Shown: one piece after another, positions 32,618-43,893 of the stretch
Layout of the letters: every line of letters starts with the position of its first letter
How positions within the stretch are numbered: the stretch's first letter is position 1
NCBI RefSeq assembly: GCF_022678625.1
Contig: NZ_JALBYQ010000002.1
Coordinates: forward strand, 372,001 to 436,000
Direction of reading: 5' to 3'
Source of the DNA: Aliiroseovarius subalbicans
GTDB lineage: Bacteria > Pseudomonadota > Alphaproteobacteria > Rhodobacterales > Rhodobacteraceae
DNA: 64,000 bases
Translations under genes and position numbers: made by a program
The notes under the pieces: model-generated
Told to the model about the DNA's origin: nothing
The model's input: the letters and a program-made list of their open reading frames with translations, nothing else
The model's database searches: none

Positions 32618-34834
32618 TTACGTCTGTGCGGCCGCGACCATTGCCTGACCGAAGGCCAACCCGCCGTCATTGCAGGGCACCTGTCGGTGCGTCAGCACGG
32701 GGATGCCGTCCAACGCCGCAATCACCCGCTCCAACAGCAGCGTGTTCTGAAAACAGCCGCCACTGAGCGCGACCGCGACCGCATCCCCGTTCGATACCGC
32801 CTGACACGCCGCATCGGCGAACCCCTGCGCCACACCCTCGATCGCCCGCCGCGCTACGCGCGCTGGTGCCACACCCTGGGACAGGTCACGCATCAGGGCT
32901 TGGAACAAGGGGGCCGGAGACAGTTGGTCCATTGGATAAGGCGCCTCAGGCCCCGCTGCACGCGCCAACGCTTCCAGCCGCATCGCAGCCTCCCCTTCAT
33001 AGGACATGCGCCCCGAAACCAGGCCCAGTGCCGCCGCCACCGCATCAAACAACCGCCCCGCCGACGAAGACATCGGCGAGAGGTGGGCCGCGTCGCCAAT
33101 TTGGCGCGCGGTCCGAAGCGGGTGTGTGGACAACAGGCGGTCGGCCTCCTCACTCAATCCTGCCTGATCCAGGCGCGCCAGAAGGTTGCGCCAGGGTTCG
33201 CGGTTTGCCGCGTCTCCACCGATCAAGGCGGCCGGGCTCAGATTCGCGATACGCTCGACCTGTTCATAGCGTCCAAGCAAAACCTCACCGCCCCATACGG
33301 TGCCGTCCGGCCCGGCACCCAGACCGTCCAGAACAATTCCGACAACCGGGTCCCCGTCGCGGGGCCACAGGTTTTCCCCAAGACAGGCTGCAAAATGCGC
33401 GTGGTGATGTTGAACGGTCACCGTGTTTTTCCCGCCGCGTTGGTTTGCCACTTGGGAGGCGTGGAAATCCGGGTGCAGATCACAGGCAAACAGTTCTGGC
33501 GTGAACCCAAACAGGTCTTCGTAGTCCGCTATCCCCTGGTCGAACGCACGACGACACTCCAACTGGTCTAGGTCCCCCATGTGGTGACCCAGCAACGCCA
33601 TGCCCCCCCGCGTCAGGCAGATCGCCGCTTTCATCTGCCCACCGAAAGCCAGCACACTGGGCGCAGCCTCAAGACCCGGTGGCATGGGCAAGCCAGCAGG
33701 CACCAGCCCCCGCGCCCGTCGCAAGGTCATCGGGCCGGCGGGGCCAACGGCTGCAACGCTGTCATCAACCCGTCTGGCGATAGGGCGATCGTGCATGAGG
33801 AACCCATCCGCGATCGCGCCAAGCGCTGCGCGTGCCGTGGCATTGTCCGTCACCATCGGCGCGCCTGTCACGTTGCCTGACGTCATCACCAACGCACCAC
33901 CGAAGGCTTGGGACAGAAGGTGATGCAGCGGTGCGGACGGCAGCATCCAGCCCAACCTGTCCAACCCGGGGGCCAACGCGTCTGGCAGCGTGCCGTGATG
34001 CGGCAACAGCACCACCGGGGCGGTCGGCGAGGTCAACAGCTGTTCCGCTGCATCTCCAACCGTGCCGTTTGCACGAATGACATCAAGCGATGCCATAAGC
34101 GCAAACGGCTTGCACGGGCGGCCCTTTCGATGCCGCAGGCGTTCGATCGCGGCGCTGTTGTGCGCGTCGCAGGACAGATGGAAACCTCCAAGGCTTTTCA
34201 GGGCGACGATGCCGCCCCTGCGGAGCGTGGCGACAGCCTTGGTCAACGGGCAATCCGCGTCGCCACCAGGATCGACGCCCTCGTAACTCAGCTGCGGACC
34301 ACAGGCTGGGCAGGCGATCGGCTGCGCATGAAAGCGGCGGTCCGATGTGTCACGATACTCTGCCGCGCACGCAGCACAGAGTTCAAATTCGGCCATTGTC
34401 GTGCCCGACCGGTCATAAGGCATGCTCTCCAGGATCGTGAGCCGCGGTCCACAATTGGCGCAATTGGTGAAGGCATATCCGTGCCTGCGCGCAGTCGCGT
34501 CCCGCATTTCCGCCAGACAATCGGGGCAGGTGGCAAGGTCCGGCGCCACGCCCAGACCGGATGGCGTACCTGTGCTGGGCCGTATCTCAAACCCCGGCGC
34601 GGGGCTCTCGGCCACTGGCTCGCGCCACAACGTGTCAATCCGTGCAGACGGCGGCGCCTTCGTCCGAATCGCAGCAAGAAACGCGTCGATGTCCGAACCT
34701 GCGGCAACGATCGTCACCTCAGCGCCATCGTTGCGGACAAACCCATCAATTCCGAAAGCGCGCGCCTGCAGCAAAACGTGCGGGCGGAAGCCCACGCCCT
34801 GAACTTGCCCGGTAAGTATGATGCGTTCTGCCAT
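32618..34834 (-). CDS. hypF: Carbamoyltransferase HypF ([NiFe]-hydrogenase maturation)
   Basis: About 738 residues. Domains in order: acylphosphatase (GQVQGVGFRPHVL, 1-90), two zinc-finger pairs (CPDC ... CANC and CAAC ... CPAC), a YrdC-like nucleotide-binding domain (GGIVALKSLGGFHLSCDA), and a Kae1-like carbamoyl-transfer domain (VQHHHAHFAACL, DGLGAGPDGTVWGGE, ALSGGCFQNTLLLE). HypF uses carbamoyl phosphate and ATP to load HypE with the thiocarboxamide that becomes CN. ATG 34834 starts the acylphosphatase domain directly. No hypABCDE or hydrogenase gene is in the window, so its partner enzymes must lie elsewhere if functional. Confidence 0.95.
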   Translation of the reverse strand: MAERIILTGQVQGVGFRPHVLLQARAFGIDGFVRNDGAEVTIVAAGSDIDAFLAAIRTKAPPSARIDTLWREPVAESPAPGFEIRPSTGTPSGLGVAPDLATCPDCLAEMRDATARRHGYAFTNCANCGPRLTILESMPYDRSGTTMAEFELCAACAAEYRDTSDRRFHAQPIACPACGPQLSYEGVDPGGDADCPLTKAVATLRRGGIVALKSLGGFHLSCDAHNSAAIERLRHRKGRPCKPFALMASLDVIRANGTVGDAAEQLLTSPTAPVVLLPHHGTLPDALAPGLDRLGWMLPSAPLHHLLSQAFGGALVMTSGNVTGAPMVTDNATARAALGAIADGFLMHDRPIARRVDDSVAAVGPAGPMTLRRARGLVPAGLPMPPGLEAAPSVLAFGGQMKAAICLTRGGMALLGHHMGDLDQLECRRAFDQGIADYEDLFGFTPELFACDLHPDFHASQVANQRGGKNTVTVQHHHAHFAACLGENLWPRDGDPVVGIVLDGLGAGPDGTVWGGEVLLGRYEQVERIANLSPAALIGGDAANREPWRNLLARLDQAGLSEEADRLLSTHPLRTARQIGDAAHLSPMSSSAGRLFDAVAAALGLVSGRMSYEGEAAMRLEALARAAGPEAPYPMDQLSPAPLFQALMRDLSQGVAPARVARRAIEGVAQGFADAACQAVSNGDAVAVALSGGCFQNTLLLERVIAALDGIPVLTHRQVPCNDGGLAFGQAMVAAAQT

Positions 34835-34883
34835 GCCGCAATTTGGCGCCTTGCTGCCCCCCTTCACAAGGGAAAACCGACAA

Positions 34884-34918
34884 GAAAAAAGCCCCCCGGC
34901 TTTCACCGAGGGGCTTTC
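34884..34918 (-). terminator. Rho-independent terminator after rplW
   Basis: On the minus strand AAAGCCCC and GGGGCTTTTTT form a stem around about 14 bases that can pair further (CGG/CCG). The U-run faces away from rplW. It ends the S10-L3-L4-L23 transcript 22 bp past the rplW stop. Confidence 0.85.
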
Positions 34919-34939
34919 CAATTTCACATGACGGGTCTT

Positions 34940-35236
34940 TTACAGACCGGTCGAGACGTCGATCGTGTTGCCTTCTTCAAGCGTCACATACGCCTTTTTG
35001 ACGTCCTTGCGCTTGCCCAGTTGGCCGCGGAACCGCTTGACCTTGCCTTTGGTGATGGTCGTATTCACGGCCTTCACCTTGACGCCGAACAGCGTTTCAA
35101 CGGCTTCCTTGATCTGCGGTTTGTTCGCATCGATCGACACTTCGAAGACCACTGCGCCGTTTTCGGACGCCATGGTGGCTTTCTCGGTGATGATCGGCTT
35201 GCGGATCACGTCGTAGAGTTCTGCCTTCGTGCTCAT
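34940..35236 (-). CDS. rplW: 50S ribosomal protein L23
   Basis: 98 residues, full length. The N-terminal [15 protein letters not shown] and the central [29 protein letters not shown] are the L23 hallmarks; the loop contacts 23S rRNA at the peptide exit tunnel and trigger factor. The start overlaps the rplD stop by 4 bp. Unlike the standard S10 operon, no rplB follows: a terminator and then hypF come next. Confidence 0.98.
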   Translation of the reverse strand: MSTKAELYDVIRKPIITEKATMASENGAVVFEVSIDANKPQIKEAVETLFGVKVKAVNTTITKGKVKRFRGQLGKRKDVKKAYVTLEEGNTIDVSTGL

Positions 35237-35850
35237 TTCAGACGAGCCTCCAGTGCTTCGACCCCTGCCTTCGTGAGCACCAGGGTGTCACGCTTCAGGA
35301 TGTCATAAACGTTGGCGCCCATCGACGGCAGGATATCCAGACCTTCGATGTTGCGAGCTGCTTTGGCGAAGTTTTCGTTCACCTCGGCACCGTCGATCAC
35401 CAGGGCGCGCTTCCAACCAAGGTCCTTGACCGCTTTGGCCAGAACGGCGGTCTTGCCGTCGGCGTCTGCGGTGTCGATCACGACCAGTTCACCAGCTTTC
35501 AGCTTGGCGGACAGGGCGTGCTTCAGACCCAGTTTGCGGAATTTCTTGGTCAGGTCGTGGCCGTGCGAGCGCACAACCGGACCCTTGTAAACACCACCAC
35601 CGCGGAAGATCGGTGCCGAACGGGCGCCGTGGCGTGCGCCACCGGTGCCTTTTTGGCGATAGATCTTCTTGGTCGAGTAGTTCACTTCCGAACGCGTCTT
35701 CACCTTGTGGGTGCCGGCCTGCGCGTTGTTGCGCTGCCAACGGACCACACGGTGCAGGATGTCCGCGCGCGGCTCCAGACCGAAAAGTGCTTCGTCGAGA
35801 TCGACGGAGCCGGCTTTTTTGCCGTCCAGTTTGATCACATCAAGTTTCAT
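35233..35850 (-). CDS. rplD: 50S ribosomal protein L4
   Basis: 205 residues. The long tunnel loop contains [34 protein letters not shown] in the expected place (about 45-80), and the C-terminal part matches L4. It sits between rplC and rplW with ATGA overlaps on both sides, showing tight translational coupling. In other bacteria L4 represses its own operon. Confidence 0.98.
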   Translation of the reverse strand: MKLDVIKLDGKKAGSVDLDEALFGLEPRADILHRVVRWQRNNAQAGTHKVKTRSEVNYSTKKIYRQKGTGGARHGARSAPIFRGGGVYKGPVVRSHGHDLTKKFRKLGLKHALSAKLKAGELVVIDTADADGKTAVLAKAVKDLGWKRALVIDGAEVNENFAKAARNIEGLDILPSMGANVYDILKRDTLVLTKAGVEALEARLK

Positions 35851-36581
35851 GCTTCACCACCTTCCGCGGGAGCTTCTTCCGCAGGTGCTTCTGCCGCGGG
35901 TGCAGCAGCCGATTTCAGAGCGGCCGGGAACGGCACGCCATCGGGAAGTTTCTTTTTCACGGCGTCCTTGACCGTAACCCAGCCACCTTTGGAGCCGGGA
36001 ACGGCGCCTTTGATGTAAACCAGGCCGCGATCGGCGTCGGTCTTGACGACTTCCAGGTTCTGCGTGGTGACCTTTGCGGCCCCCATGTGACCAGCCATCT
36101 TCTTGCCTTTGAACACCTTGCCGGGGTCCTGACACTGACCAGTCGAACCGTGCGAACGGTGCGAGATCGACACACCGTGTGTGGCGCGCAGACCGCCGAA
36201 GTTCCAACGCTTCATGGCGCCGGCAAAGCCTTTACCAATGGACGTGCCGGAGACGTCGACCTTCTGACCTTCCACGAAGTGTTCGGCCGAGATTTCCTCG
36301 CCCACAGCGATCAGATTGTCTTCCGACACGCGGAATTCGACAATCTTGCGCTTGGGGGCCACGTTGGCCGCGGCAAAGTGGCCGCGCATGGCTTTCGAGG
36401 TGCGTTTTGCCTTGGCGGTGCCGGCACCCAACTGAACGGCGGTGTACCCGTCGGTTTCAGCGGTGCGGTTGGCGACAACCTGCAGCGTGTCCAGTTGAAG
36501 GACGGTGACAGGAATCTGCTTGCCGTCTTCCATGAAAAGACGGGTCATGCCCATCTTCTGTGCGATAATGCCAGAGCGCAT
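35847..36581 (-). CDS. rplC: 50S ribosomal protein L3
   Basis: About 244 residues. The start [15 protein letters not shown] and the 23S-binding loop [21 protein letters not shown]-like segment identify L3. The C-terminus carries an Ala/Glu/Pro-rich extension ([20 protein letters not shown]) that makes it about 35 residues longer than E. coli L3; such tails are common in alphaproteobacteria. ATG 36581 has GGGAG 8 bases upstream; a longer frame exists but starts inside the rpsJ end. Confidence 0.98.
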   Translation of the reverse strand: MRSGIIAQKMGMTRLFMEDGKQIPVTVLQLDTLQVVANRTAETDGYTAVQLGAGTAKAKRTSKAMRGHFAAANVAPKRKIVEFRVSEDNLIAVGEEISAEHFVEGQKVDVSGTSIGKGFAGAMKRWNFGGLRATHGVSISHRSHGSTGQCQDPGKVFKGKKMAGHMGAAKVTTQNLEVVKTDADRGLVYIKGAVPGSKGGWVTVKDAVKKKLPDGVPFPAALKSAAAPAAEAPAEEAPAEGGEA

Positions 36582-36594
36582 CTGTGATACTCCC

Positions 36595-36903
36595 TTACAC
36601 CGAAATCTGGACGTCAACGCCAGCGGCCAGGTCGAGCTTCATCAGCGCGTCCACGGTCTGCGGCGTCGGATCAACGATATCCAGCAGACGCTTGTGCGTG
36701 CGGATTTCGAACTGATCGCGGGATTTCTTGTCGACGTGAGGGCCACGGAGAACCGTGAACTTCTCGATCTTGTTCGGCAGCGGAATGGGGCCGCGAACGT
36801 TTGCACCCGTACGTTTGGCAGTATTGACGATCTCTTGCGTGGAGGCATCCAGCACACGATAGTCAAACGCCTTAAGACGGATACGAATGTTTTGACTGGT
36901 CAT
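36595..36903 (-). CDS. rpsJ: 30S ribosomal protein S10 / NusE
   Basis: 102 residues. [38 protein letters not shown] and [12 protein letters not shown] are the S10 signature. S10 is part of the 30S head and, as NusE, binds NusB and NusG in antitermination. It is the first gene after the tufA terminator, so it needs its own promoter in 36904-37150. Confidence 0.98.
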   Translation of the reverse strand: MTSQNIRIRLKAFDYRVLDASTQEIVNTAKRTGANVRGPIPLPNKIEKFTVLRGPHVDKKSRDQFEIRTHKRLLDIVDPTPQTVDALMKLDLAAGVDVQISV

Positions 36904-37150
36904 AGCATTCGCCCTTTCAGGCTTGGTGTTGATAGGACGACAGATGGCTCATTCCACCCGCCCTCATCGAACCCAAAAGACGGGACCGAATCCCACCTCA
37001 TGGTTATTCGCAAAGCGAACCGTTGCCCATTACAGGGGGTTGAGAGGTGAGGCAATAGAAAAAGGGGATCTACGCTCGTTTTTGACTGAAAATGACACAT
37101 CCATCAACGGGCGCTTTCCCTCCTTTGAGGCGCAAACCTCTCCAAAGCAA
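36904..37150 (-). promoter_or_regulatory. rpsJ leader with weak sigma70-like promoter
   Basis: The 297 bp between tufA and rpsJ hold no gene. On the minus strand TTGCCT (37050-37055) and TAATGG (37027-37032) are 17 bp apart; an alternative -10, TGTAAT, is 15 bp away. This would give a leader of about 115 nt. An S10-type L4-responsive leader structure may exist but I cannot identify it by eye. Confidence 0.3.
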
Positions 37151-37180
37151 AAGGGCCGCTCGATTGAGCGGCCCTTTCCG
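37151..37180 (-). terminator. Rho-independent terminator of tufA
   Basis: AAGGGCCGCTC at 37151-37161 and its exact complement at 37166-37176 form an 11-bp stem with a 4-base loop; on the minus strand the stem is followed by TTTTGCTTTG. It separates the str operon from the S10 operon. Confidence 0.9.
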
Positions 37181-37201
37181 TTCAAGCATCAGCGGAGCTG
37201 A

Positions 37202-38377
<1,176 letters not shown>

Positions 38378-38401
38378 GGGAGGCCTCCTTTAAACTGTGG
38401 T

Positions 38402-38424
38402 GCCGGGCAGGTTGCCCGCCCGGC
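38402..38424 (-). other. Intercistronic hairpin between fusA and tufA
   Basis: GCCGGGC at 38402-38408 and GCCCGGC at 38418-38424 are complementary around nine bases. No U-run follows on the minus strand, so a processing or stabilising structure is likelier than a terminator. Confidence 0.4.
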
Positions 38425-38433
38425 GATTGTTGA

Positions 38434-40551
38434 TTAGGCGAACTTCGCCTGAATTTCGTCCGAGATGTTGCTCGGCACCGGGTCATAGTGCGAGAACTGC
38501 ATCGTAAACTGCGCGCGGCCCGAAGACATGGAACGCAGCGTGTTGATGTAGCCGAACATATTGGCCAGCGGCACGTTCGCATCGATCGCGATGGCGTTGC
38601 CGCGCGGCTCCTGACCAGAGACCTGGCCACGACGCGAGGTAAGGTCGCCGATGATACCACCGGTGTATTCCTCGGGCGTGATGACCTCGACCTTCATGAT
38701 CGGTTCCAACAGCTTCGCACCGGCCAGACGCATGCCTTCACGCATGCACATACGGCCTGCGATCTCAAACGCCAGAACACTGGAGTCCACGTCGTGGAAC
38801 TTACCGTCGACCAGGGCAACCTTGAAGTCGATCACGGGGAAACCGGCCAGCGGGCCGCTATCCATGACCGATTTGATGCCCTTTTCAACACCGGGGATGT
38901 ATTCCTTGGGAACCGCACCACCAACAATCTTGCTTTCGAAAGAGTAGCCTTCGCCAGCTTCGGTCGGCATGATCTCCATCTTGACCTCGGCGTACTGGCC
39001 CGAACCACCCGACTGCTTCTTGTGGGTGTAGGTGTGCTCGATCGCCTTCGAGATCGTCTCACGGTAGGCAACCTGCGGGGCACCGATGTTGGCCTCGACC
39101 TTGAATTCACGCTTCAGGCGATCCACCAGGATGTCCAGGTGAAGTTCGCCCATGCCCTTCATGATGGTCTGACCGCTTTCGATGTCGGTTTCGACACGGA
39201 AAGACGGGTCTTCGGCGGCCAGACGGCCCAGACCTTGCGACATCTTCTCTTGGTCGGCCTTGGTTTTCGGCTCAACCGCGATCTCGATGACGGGATCGGG
39301 GAAGGTCATGGTTTCCAGAACAACCGGGTCGTTGACGGCACAGACGGTGTCACCCGTGGTGGTGTCCTTCAGGCCGGCCAGCGCGATGATGTCACCGGCG
39401 AACGCTTCCGTGATTTCCTCACGGTCGTTCGAGTGCATCATCATCATCCGGCCCACACGTTCCTTCTTACCCTTGGTTGAGTTCAGGATCGTGTCGCCCT
39501 TGTTCAGGACGCCCGAGTAAACGCGGGTGAAGGTCAGCGAACCGACGAACGGGTCGTTCATGATCTTGAACGCCAGCGCCGAGAAGGCCATGTCATCGTC
39601 CGCACGGCGCGGGATGTCACGAACTTCGTCTTCGTCGCCGGGTTTGAAGCCCATGTAATCGACAACGTCCAGCGGGCTGGGCAGGTAATCGATCACGGCG
39701 TTCAGCAGCGGCTGCACACCTTTGTTCTTGAAGGCGGAGCCACCCAGAACCGGAACGAAGTCCAGCGCCAGGGTGCCTTTGCGAAGCAGAGCACGCAGAG
39801 TCGCCACGTCAGGCTCGTTGCCTTCAAGGTAAGCTTCCATCGCGTCGTCGTCTTGCTCGACGGCGGCTTCGATCATCTTCTCGCGCCACTCGTTGGCCAT
39901 GTCCTGCAGGCTTTCGCGGATCGGAACCCGAACCCACGACGCACCAAGGTCTTCACCCTGCCACAGCCATTCTTCCATGTTCACCAGGTCAAGCAGGCCT
40001 TCCAGCTCGGTTTCAGCACCGATCGGAATACCAACAGGAACGGCACGCGCGCCGGTACGATCTTCGATCATCTCAACGCAGTTGAAGAAGTCGGCGCCGA
40101 TCTTGTCCATCTTGTTGACGAACACCATGCGCGGAACCTTGTAGCGGTCAGCCTGACGCCACACGGTTTCGGTCTGCGGCTCAACACCGGCGTTGGCGTC
40201 CAGCACACAAACAGCACCGTCGAGCACGGCCAGCGAACGTTCGACTTCGATGGTGAAGTCCACGTGGCCGGGAGTGTCGATGATGTTCATGCGGTGCTTG
40301 GGCGTCTGGGCGGTTTCACCGTCTTCGGTGCGTTCCCAGAACGTGGTGGTCGCAGCCGAGGTGATGGTGATCCCGCGTTCCTGCTCCTGCTCCATCCAGT
40401 CCATGGTGGCGGCACCATCGTGCACCTCACCGATGTTGTGGGATTTGCCGGTGTAATACAGGATCCGCTCCGAGCAGGTGGTCTTGCCTGCGTCGATGTG
40501 GGCCATGATGCCGAAGTTGCGGTAGAGTTCCAGCGGATATTCGCGTGCCAT
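38434..40551 (-). CDS. fusA: Elongation factor G
   Basis: 705 residues with the GTPase motifs [20 protein letters not shown] and NKMDK, and domain IV/V sequences [21 protein letters not shown]-like and [22 protein letters not shown]. It catalyses ribosomal translocation. It lies between rpsG (20 bp) and tufA in the str operon. Confidence 0.98.
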   Translation of the reverse strand: MAREYPLELYRNFGIMAHIDAGKTTCSERILYYTGKSHNIGEVHDGAATMDWMEQEQERGITITSAATTTFWERTEDGETAQTPKHRMNIIDTPGHVDFTIEVERSLAVLDGAVCVLDANAGVEPQTETVWRQADRYKVPRMVFVNKMDKIGADFFNCVEMIEDRTGARAVPVGIPIGAETELEGLLDLVNMEEWLWQGEDLGASWVRVPIRESLQDMANEWREKMIEAAVEQDDDAMEAYLEGNEPDVATLRALLRKGTLALDFVPVLGGSAFKNKGVQPLLNAVIDYLPSPLDVVDYMGFKPGDEDEVRDIPRRADDDMAFSALAFKIMNDPFVGSLTFTRVYSGVLNKGDTILNSTKGKKERVGRMMMMHSNDREEITEAFAGDIIALAGLKDTTTGDTVCAVNDPVVLETMTFPDPVIEIAVEPKTKADQEKMSQGLGRLAAEDPSFRVETDIESGQTIMKGMGELHLDILVDRLKREFKVEANIGAPQVAYRETISKAIEHTYTHKKQSGGSGQYAEVKMEIMPTEAGEGYSFESKIVGGAVPKEYIPGVEKGIKSVMDSGPLAGFPVIDFKVALVDGKFHDVDSSVLAFEIAGRMCMREGMRLAGAKLLEPIMKVEVITPEEYTGGIIGDLTSRRGQVSGQEPRGNAIAIDANVPLANMFGYINTLRSMSSGRAQFTMQFSHYDPVPSNISDEIQAKFA

Positions 40552-40571
40552 TGGTCTGAATTCCCTTGGGT

Positions 40572-41042
40572 TTACCAGCGGTAATGGCTGAACGCTTTGT
40601 TCGCGTCGGCCATCTTGTGGGTATCTTCACGTTTCTTCACGGCGGTTCCGCGCGAGTTGACAGCGTCCAGAAGTTCGCCAGCCAGGCGCTCTTCCATCGT
40701 GTTCTCGTTGCGGGCGCGGGCGGCTTTGATCAGCCAGCGGATGGCAAGCGCCTGACGACGCTCGGGGCGGACTTCAACCGGCACCTGGTAGGTGGCACCA
40801 CCGACGCGGCGCGAACGCACTTCGACGGAGGGTTGAATGTTGTCCAGCGCTTCGTGGAACACTTCCACGGGGGCGCGCTTGATCTTGTCTTCAACACGAT
40901 CCAGCGCGTTGTAGACGATCGTTTCTGCGACCGACTTTTTACCGTCGATCATCAGGTTGTTCATGAACTTGGACAGAACGAGATCACCAAACTTGGCGTC
41001 GGGCAGAATCTCGCGTTTCTCAGCGGCGTGACGACGTGACAT
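40572..41042 (-). CDS. rpsG: 30S ribosomal protein S7
   Basis: 156 residues. [39 protein letters not shown] and [19 protein letters not shown] are typical of S7, which nucleates assembly of the 30S head and, in E. coli, represses the str operon by binding its mRNA. It is 12 bp after rpsL. Confidence 0.98.
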   Translation of the reverse strand: MSRRHAAEKREILPDAKFGDLVLSKFMNNLMIDGKKSVAETIVYNALDRVEDKIKRAPVEVFHEALDNIQPSVEVRSRRVGGATYQVPVEVRPERRQALAIRWLIKAARARNENTMEERLAGELLDAVNSRGTAVKKREDTHKMADANKAFSHYRW

Positions 41043-41054
41043 CTCGGCCTCTCC

Positions 41055-41426
41055 TTATTTGGGACGCTTGGCGCCGTATTTCGAACGACGTTGTTTACGG
41101 TCTTTGACGCCTTGGGTATCCAAAACACCGCGCAGAATGTGGTAACGGACACCCGGAAGGTCTTTCACACGGCCGCCACGGATCAGGACAACCGAGTGTT
41201 CCTGAAGGTTGTGGCTTTCACCGGGGATGTAGCTGATGACCTCGAAGCCATTGGTCAGGCGCACCTTGGCGACTTTCCGCATAGCCGAGTTCGGCTTCTT
41301 CGGGGTGGTGGTATAGACGCGCGTGCAAACGCCGCGCTTCTGGGGGCAGCTTTCCAAGTGCAGCGACTTGGAACGCTTGACTTTAGGCTGGCGCGGTTTG
41401 CGGATCAGCTGTTGGATCGTTGGCAT
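41055..41426 (-). CDS. rpsL: 30S ribosomal protein S12
   Basis: 123 residues. [20 protein letters not shown] opens the protein. The decoding-site loops [20 protein letters not shown] and [14 protein letters not shown] have the wild-type lysines whose mutation gives streptomycin resistance, so a sensitive allele is expected. It is first in the str operon, behind the promoter at 41649-41677. Confidence 0.98.
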   Translation of the reverse strand: MPTIQQLIRKPRQPKVKRSKSLHLESCPQKRGVCTRVYTTTPKKPNSAMRKVAKVRLTNGFEVISYIPGESHNLQEHSVVLIRGGRVKDLPGVRYHILRGVLDTQGVKDRKQRRSKYGAKRPK

Positions 41427-41782
41427 AGGGCTCTTTTCCCGTTTCTCAACACATGTGCTGCACGGGTGTCCCCGTGCGGTGAAAGTTTCTTCGCCCTACG
41501 CGTCCGCAAAGCTAAAACCCGCGATCGTTTCCATTCCGAGGCAAACGACGCGGTTGGTTATCAGAGGACCAGCGCTTTAAAGCAGCACCGATCTTGACCA
41601 GTGGATTCTGATTGGCTTGGGGGGAGTGCCCCTTCGCCGGATGGAGGGCGTATAGGGGGAGTCGGAAACCTTGTCAACAGCGTTGCCCTGCAGGGAAACC
41701 ACCCCCTTGAAACCAATCGCCACCCGATGCCTCAAGCCACGCGGAGCACAGTTGAAAACGCCCCGCGAAAACCGGCCGTGCG
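41427..41782 (-). other. str operon leader region
   Basis: The 356 bp between the EamA permease and rpsL contain the str promoter and a leader of about 215 nt. I see no coding frame with support and no clear terminator for the EamA gene. Confidence 0.6.
41649..41677 (-). promoter_or_regulatory. Strong sigma70-type promoter of the str operon (rpsL-rpsG-fusA-tufA)
   Basis: On the minus strand a perfect -35 TTGACA (41672-41677) is followed after exactly 17 bp by TATACG (41649-41654). Transcription would start near 41642, leaving about 215 nt of leader before rpsL. Confidence 0.75.
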
Positions 41783-42682
41783 CTACTGTTGTTGCGCCAA
41801 GGCGCGCCGCCGATTCAAGCGCTCCCGGTAGATGGTGAAAACACCCATCGCCACCACGATCCCCGCGCCGATCATGGTCAGCAGATCTGGCCAGTCGCCC
41901 CAGAACAGCCAGCCCAACAGCAACGCCCACAGAAGTCCGGTATAACGGAACGGCGCGACAAAGCTGATCTCGCCCACCCGCATCACCGCGACCGATGCGA
42001 CATAGCCCATCAGGATGAACCCCGCTGCCAGCCCCAAAAGCCCGGCCTCCCACAGACCAACCGGGGCCCAGGTGTCGGATAGGGACGCGACCCCGGCGGC
42101 GATGCAAATCGCGACGGCGGCAACAAGCGACACCATCATGCTGGGCGTGCCCGGGCTCAGACGGCGCGCGGCCAGATCACGCAAGGTAATGAAACCGACC
42201 GCGATCAGGCCGTAAAGGCTCCAGGTCGTGAACCCGTCGCCGCCCGGTTGCACGATCAAAAGTACCCCGACAAACCCGATCAGGATCGCCCCAAGCCGGC
42301 GCCAGCCCAACGGTTCGTTCAGAAAAAGCGCCGCCGCCAGCGCCACGGTCAGCGGCAGCGCCTGCAGGATCGCGGTGATATTCGCGATTGGCATGTTGAA
42401 CAGCGCCGTCAAAAAGCAATAGGTCGCCCCCAACTCGCCAATTGTGCGCAGCGCGATCAGACCCCAGTCGCGCCGGGGCAGATCAAACCGGATCGCCCCC
42501 ATCGACCGGCCAAGAAGATACAAAAACACGGTGGCGAAGATGCCGCGCAGGAACACGGCTTGATACAAAGGCAGATCTCCGGCCAACAGTTTCATGCAGA
42601 CATCATTGAACGTATAGCCGGCCATCGAGACCGTCATGAGCGCCGCGCCGCGCAAATTGCTGTGGGAATTCTGTGCCTGCAT
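41783..42682 (-). CDS. EamA/DMT-family membrane transporter
   Basis: About 299 residues with ten membrane helices in two EamA repeats (first with LRGIFATVFLYLLG and ALPLTVALAAALFLNEPLG, second with FVAPFRYTGLLWALLLGWLFWGDWP). The ...AxxFLxExLx pattern in each half is the family mark. DMT permeases export or import metabolites such as amino acids or nucleotides; the substrate is not predictable. ATG 42682 follows a GGGGGG stretch. It is divergent from the sulfotransferase gene and inserted, with it, between rpsL and rpoC. Confidence 0.9.
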   Translation of the reverse strand: MQAQNSHSNLRGAALMTVSMAGYTFNDVCMKLLAGDLPLYQAVFLRGIFATVFLYLLGRSMGAIRFDLPRRDWGLIALRTIGELGATYCFLTALFNMPIANITAILQALPLTVALAAALFLNEPLGWRRLGAILIGFVGVLLIVQPGGDGFTTWSLYGLIAVGFITLRDLAARRLSPGTPSMMVSLVAAVAICIAAGVASLSDTWAPVGLWEAGLLGLAAGFILMGYVASVAVMRVGEISFVAPFRYTGLLWALLLGWLFWGDWPDLLTMIGAGIVVAMGVFTIYRERLNRRRALAQQQ

Positions 42683-42768
42683 CCCCCCTTGTCCGCGCAA
42701 ATGCGCAAAATGGCAATCCGGCACGCGTCTTCACCGCCTGTAAGGGGTTCAGGCGGTAAGTATTCCAC

Positions 42769-43854
42769 ATGGTAAATCTGGTCCTTCACATCGGTCAGCC
42801 GAAAACAGGCACGACGTCGCTGCAGCGCACCTTTCTTTTGAAACGGCGTGAGATGGCGGCGCGCGGGGTTTTGTATCCGTTCCTGCACAAGTCCTTGGAC
42901 CGCCACACTGCGCTTTTGCCCGCCCTCGTGGGCGAGCCTTTCGTCACCGGCGACGTGGCCTTTCCTGACAGCTGGCCGGGGCGTGATGTGATGGAACAAT
43001 CCGAACTCATGTGGGCCGACGCCCTGACCCAGATACGCGACACTATGCCAGCGCTGGTGGTGATGAGTGGTGAAGGGTTTTTCAGCCTGGGCAATGCCGA
43101 CCGTGTCGCCCAGTTGAGCGCCAGGCTGCGCGACGCATTCGACAAAGTGAGCGTGGTTGCCTACCTGCGCTCTCCCGCTGCGAAATACCTGTCTGAAGTG
43201 CAGCAGGGGCTGAAGATGACCGGCAGTCAGGCGGCCCTGAAGCCCCGCGCCTATCAATGGACCTTGCAGGCGTTTGCGGACCACGGGCCCGGCCCTTTGC
43301 ACCTGCATCTATTCGACCGGAACACGTTGATCGGGCAGGATGTGGTAACGGACTTCACCACGCGCTATTGCCCCGAGGTGCTGGACATCGTGTCAGCACA
43401 TGACGATCGCACGCTGAACACCACACTGTCAGCCGAGGCGATGGCGGTGCTGGAACACCATGTCGATCTGGTCTCTGATCTGACGTCCGAAGAACGCCGG
43501 CTTGCCTGGCACCCGGTGCGCAAGGTGGTGGAAGGGCTGGATCAAACCCTTGTGGGGTTTCGCCGCCCGCGCCTGACCCCGGCAGCGCGCGCCGACATCG
43601 ACCGTCGCACAATCGACCTGAACTGGCTGCGCAAACAGCACGGCATGTCCTTTGGTGACGTGGATTACAGCATCGCGGCAACCCGCCCGCCGGATGGCGC
43701 GTATCGCCCACATATCGCTGAGCTGTGCGAGATCGACCAGACCCGACGGCGCGCGATGATGTGCGCGACACAAGACGCGCTGGAGCGGCAGAAAATCCTG
43801 CCCGCAACGCTGATCCGCCGCGTCCATGCGGCCCTAACGAAAAAGCCCCGCTAA
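42769..43854 (+). CDS. Sulfotransferase-like P-loop protein
   Basis: 361 residues. VLHIGQPKTGTTSLQRTFL at the N-terminus is the 5'-phosphosulfate-binding loop of PAPS-dependent sulfotransferases; VVAYLRSPAAKYLSEVQQ matches the 3'-phosphate-binding region (R-S pattern). The rest is divergent. Targets may be cell-surface saccharides or lipids. It is the only plus-strand gene inside the translation/transcription block, and it shares a bidirectional terminator with rpoC. Confidence 0.75.
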   Translation: MVNLVLHIGQPKTGTTSLQRTFLLKRREMAARGVLYPFLHKSLDRHTALLPALVGEPFVTGDVAFPDSWPGRDVMEQSELMWADALTQIRDTMPALVVMSGEGFFSLGNADRVAQLSARLRDAFDKVSVVAYLRSPAAKYLSEVQQGLKMTGSQAALKPRAYQWTLQAFADHGPGPLHLHLFDRNTLIGQDVVTDFTTRYCPEVLDIVSAHDDRTLNTTLSAEAMAVLEHHVDLVSDLTSEERRLAWHPVRKVVEGLDQTLVGFRRPRLTPAARADIDRRTIDLNWLRKQHGMSFGDVDYSIAATRPPDGAYRPHIAELCEIDQTRRRAMMCATQDALERQKILPATLIRRVHAALTKKPR

Positions 43855-43868
43855 GAAGCGGGGCTTTT
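43841..43868. terminator. Bidirectional terminator between the sulfotransferase gene and rpoC
   Basis: AAAAGCCCCGCT (43841-43852) pairs with AGCGGGGCTTTT (43856-43867) around a very short loop; A/T runs on both sides give U-tracts in both directions. The stem includes the sulfotransferase stop codon and lies 25 bp past the rpoC stop. Confidence 0.9.
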
Positions 43869-43893
43869 CCATGTTTCACCGTTGATCCGAAGA

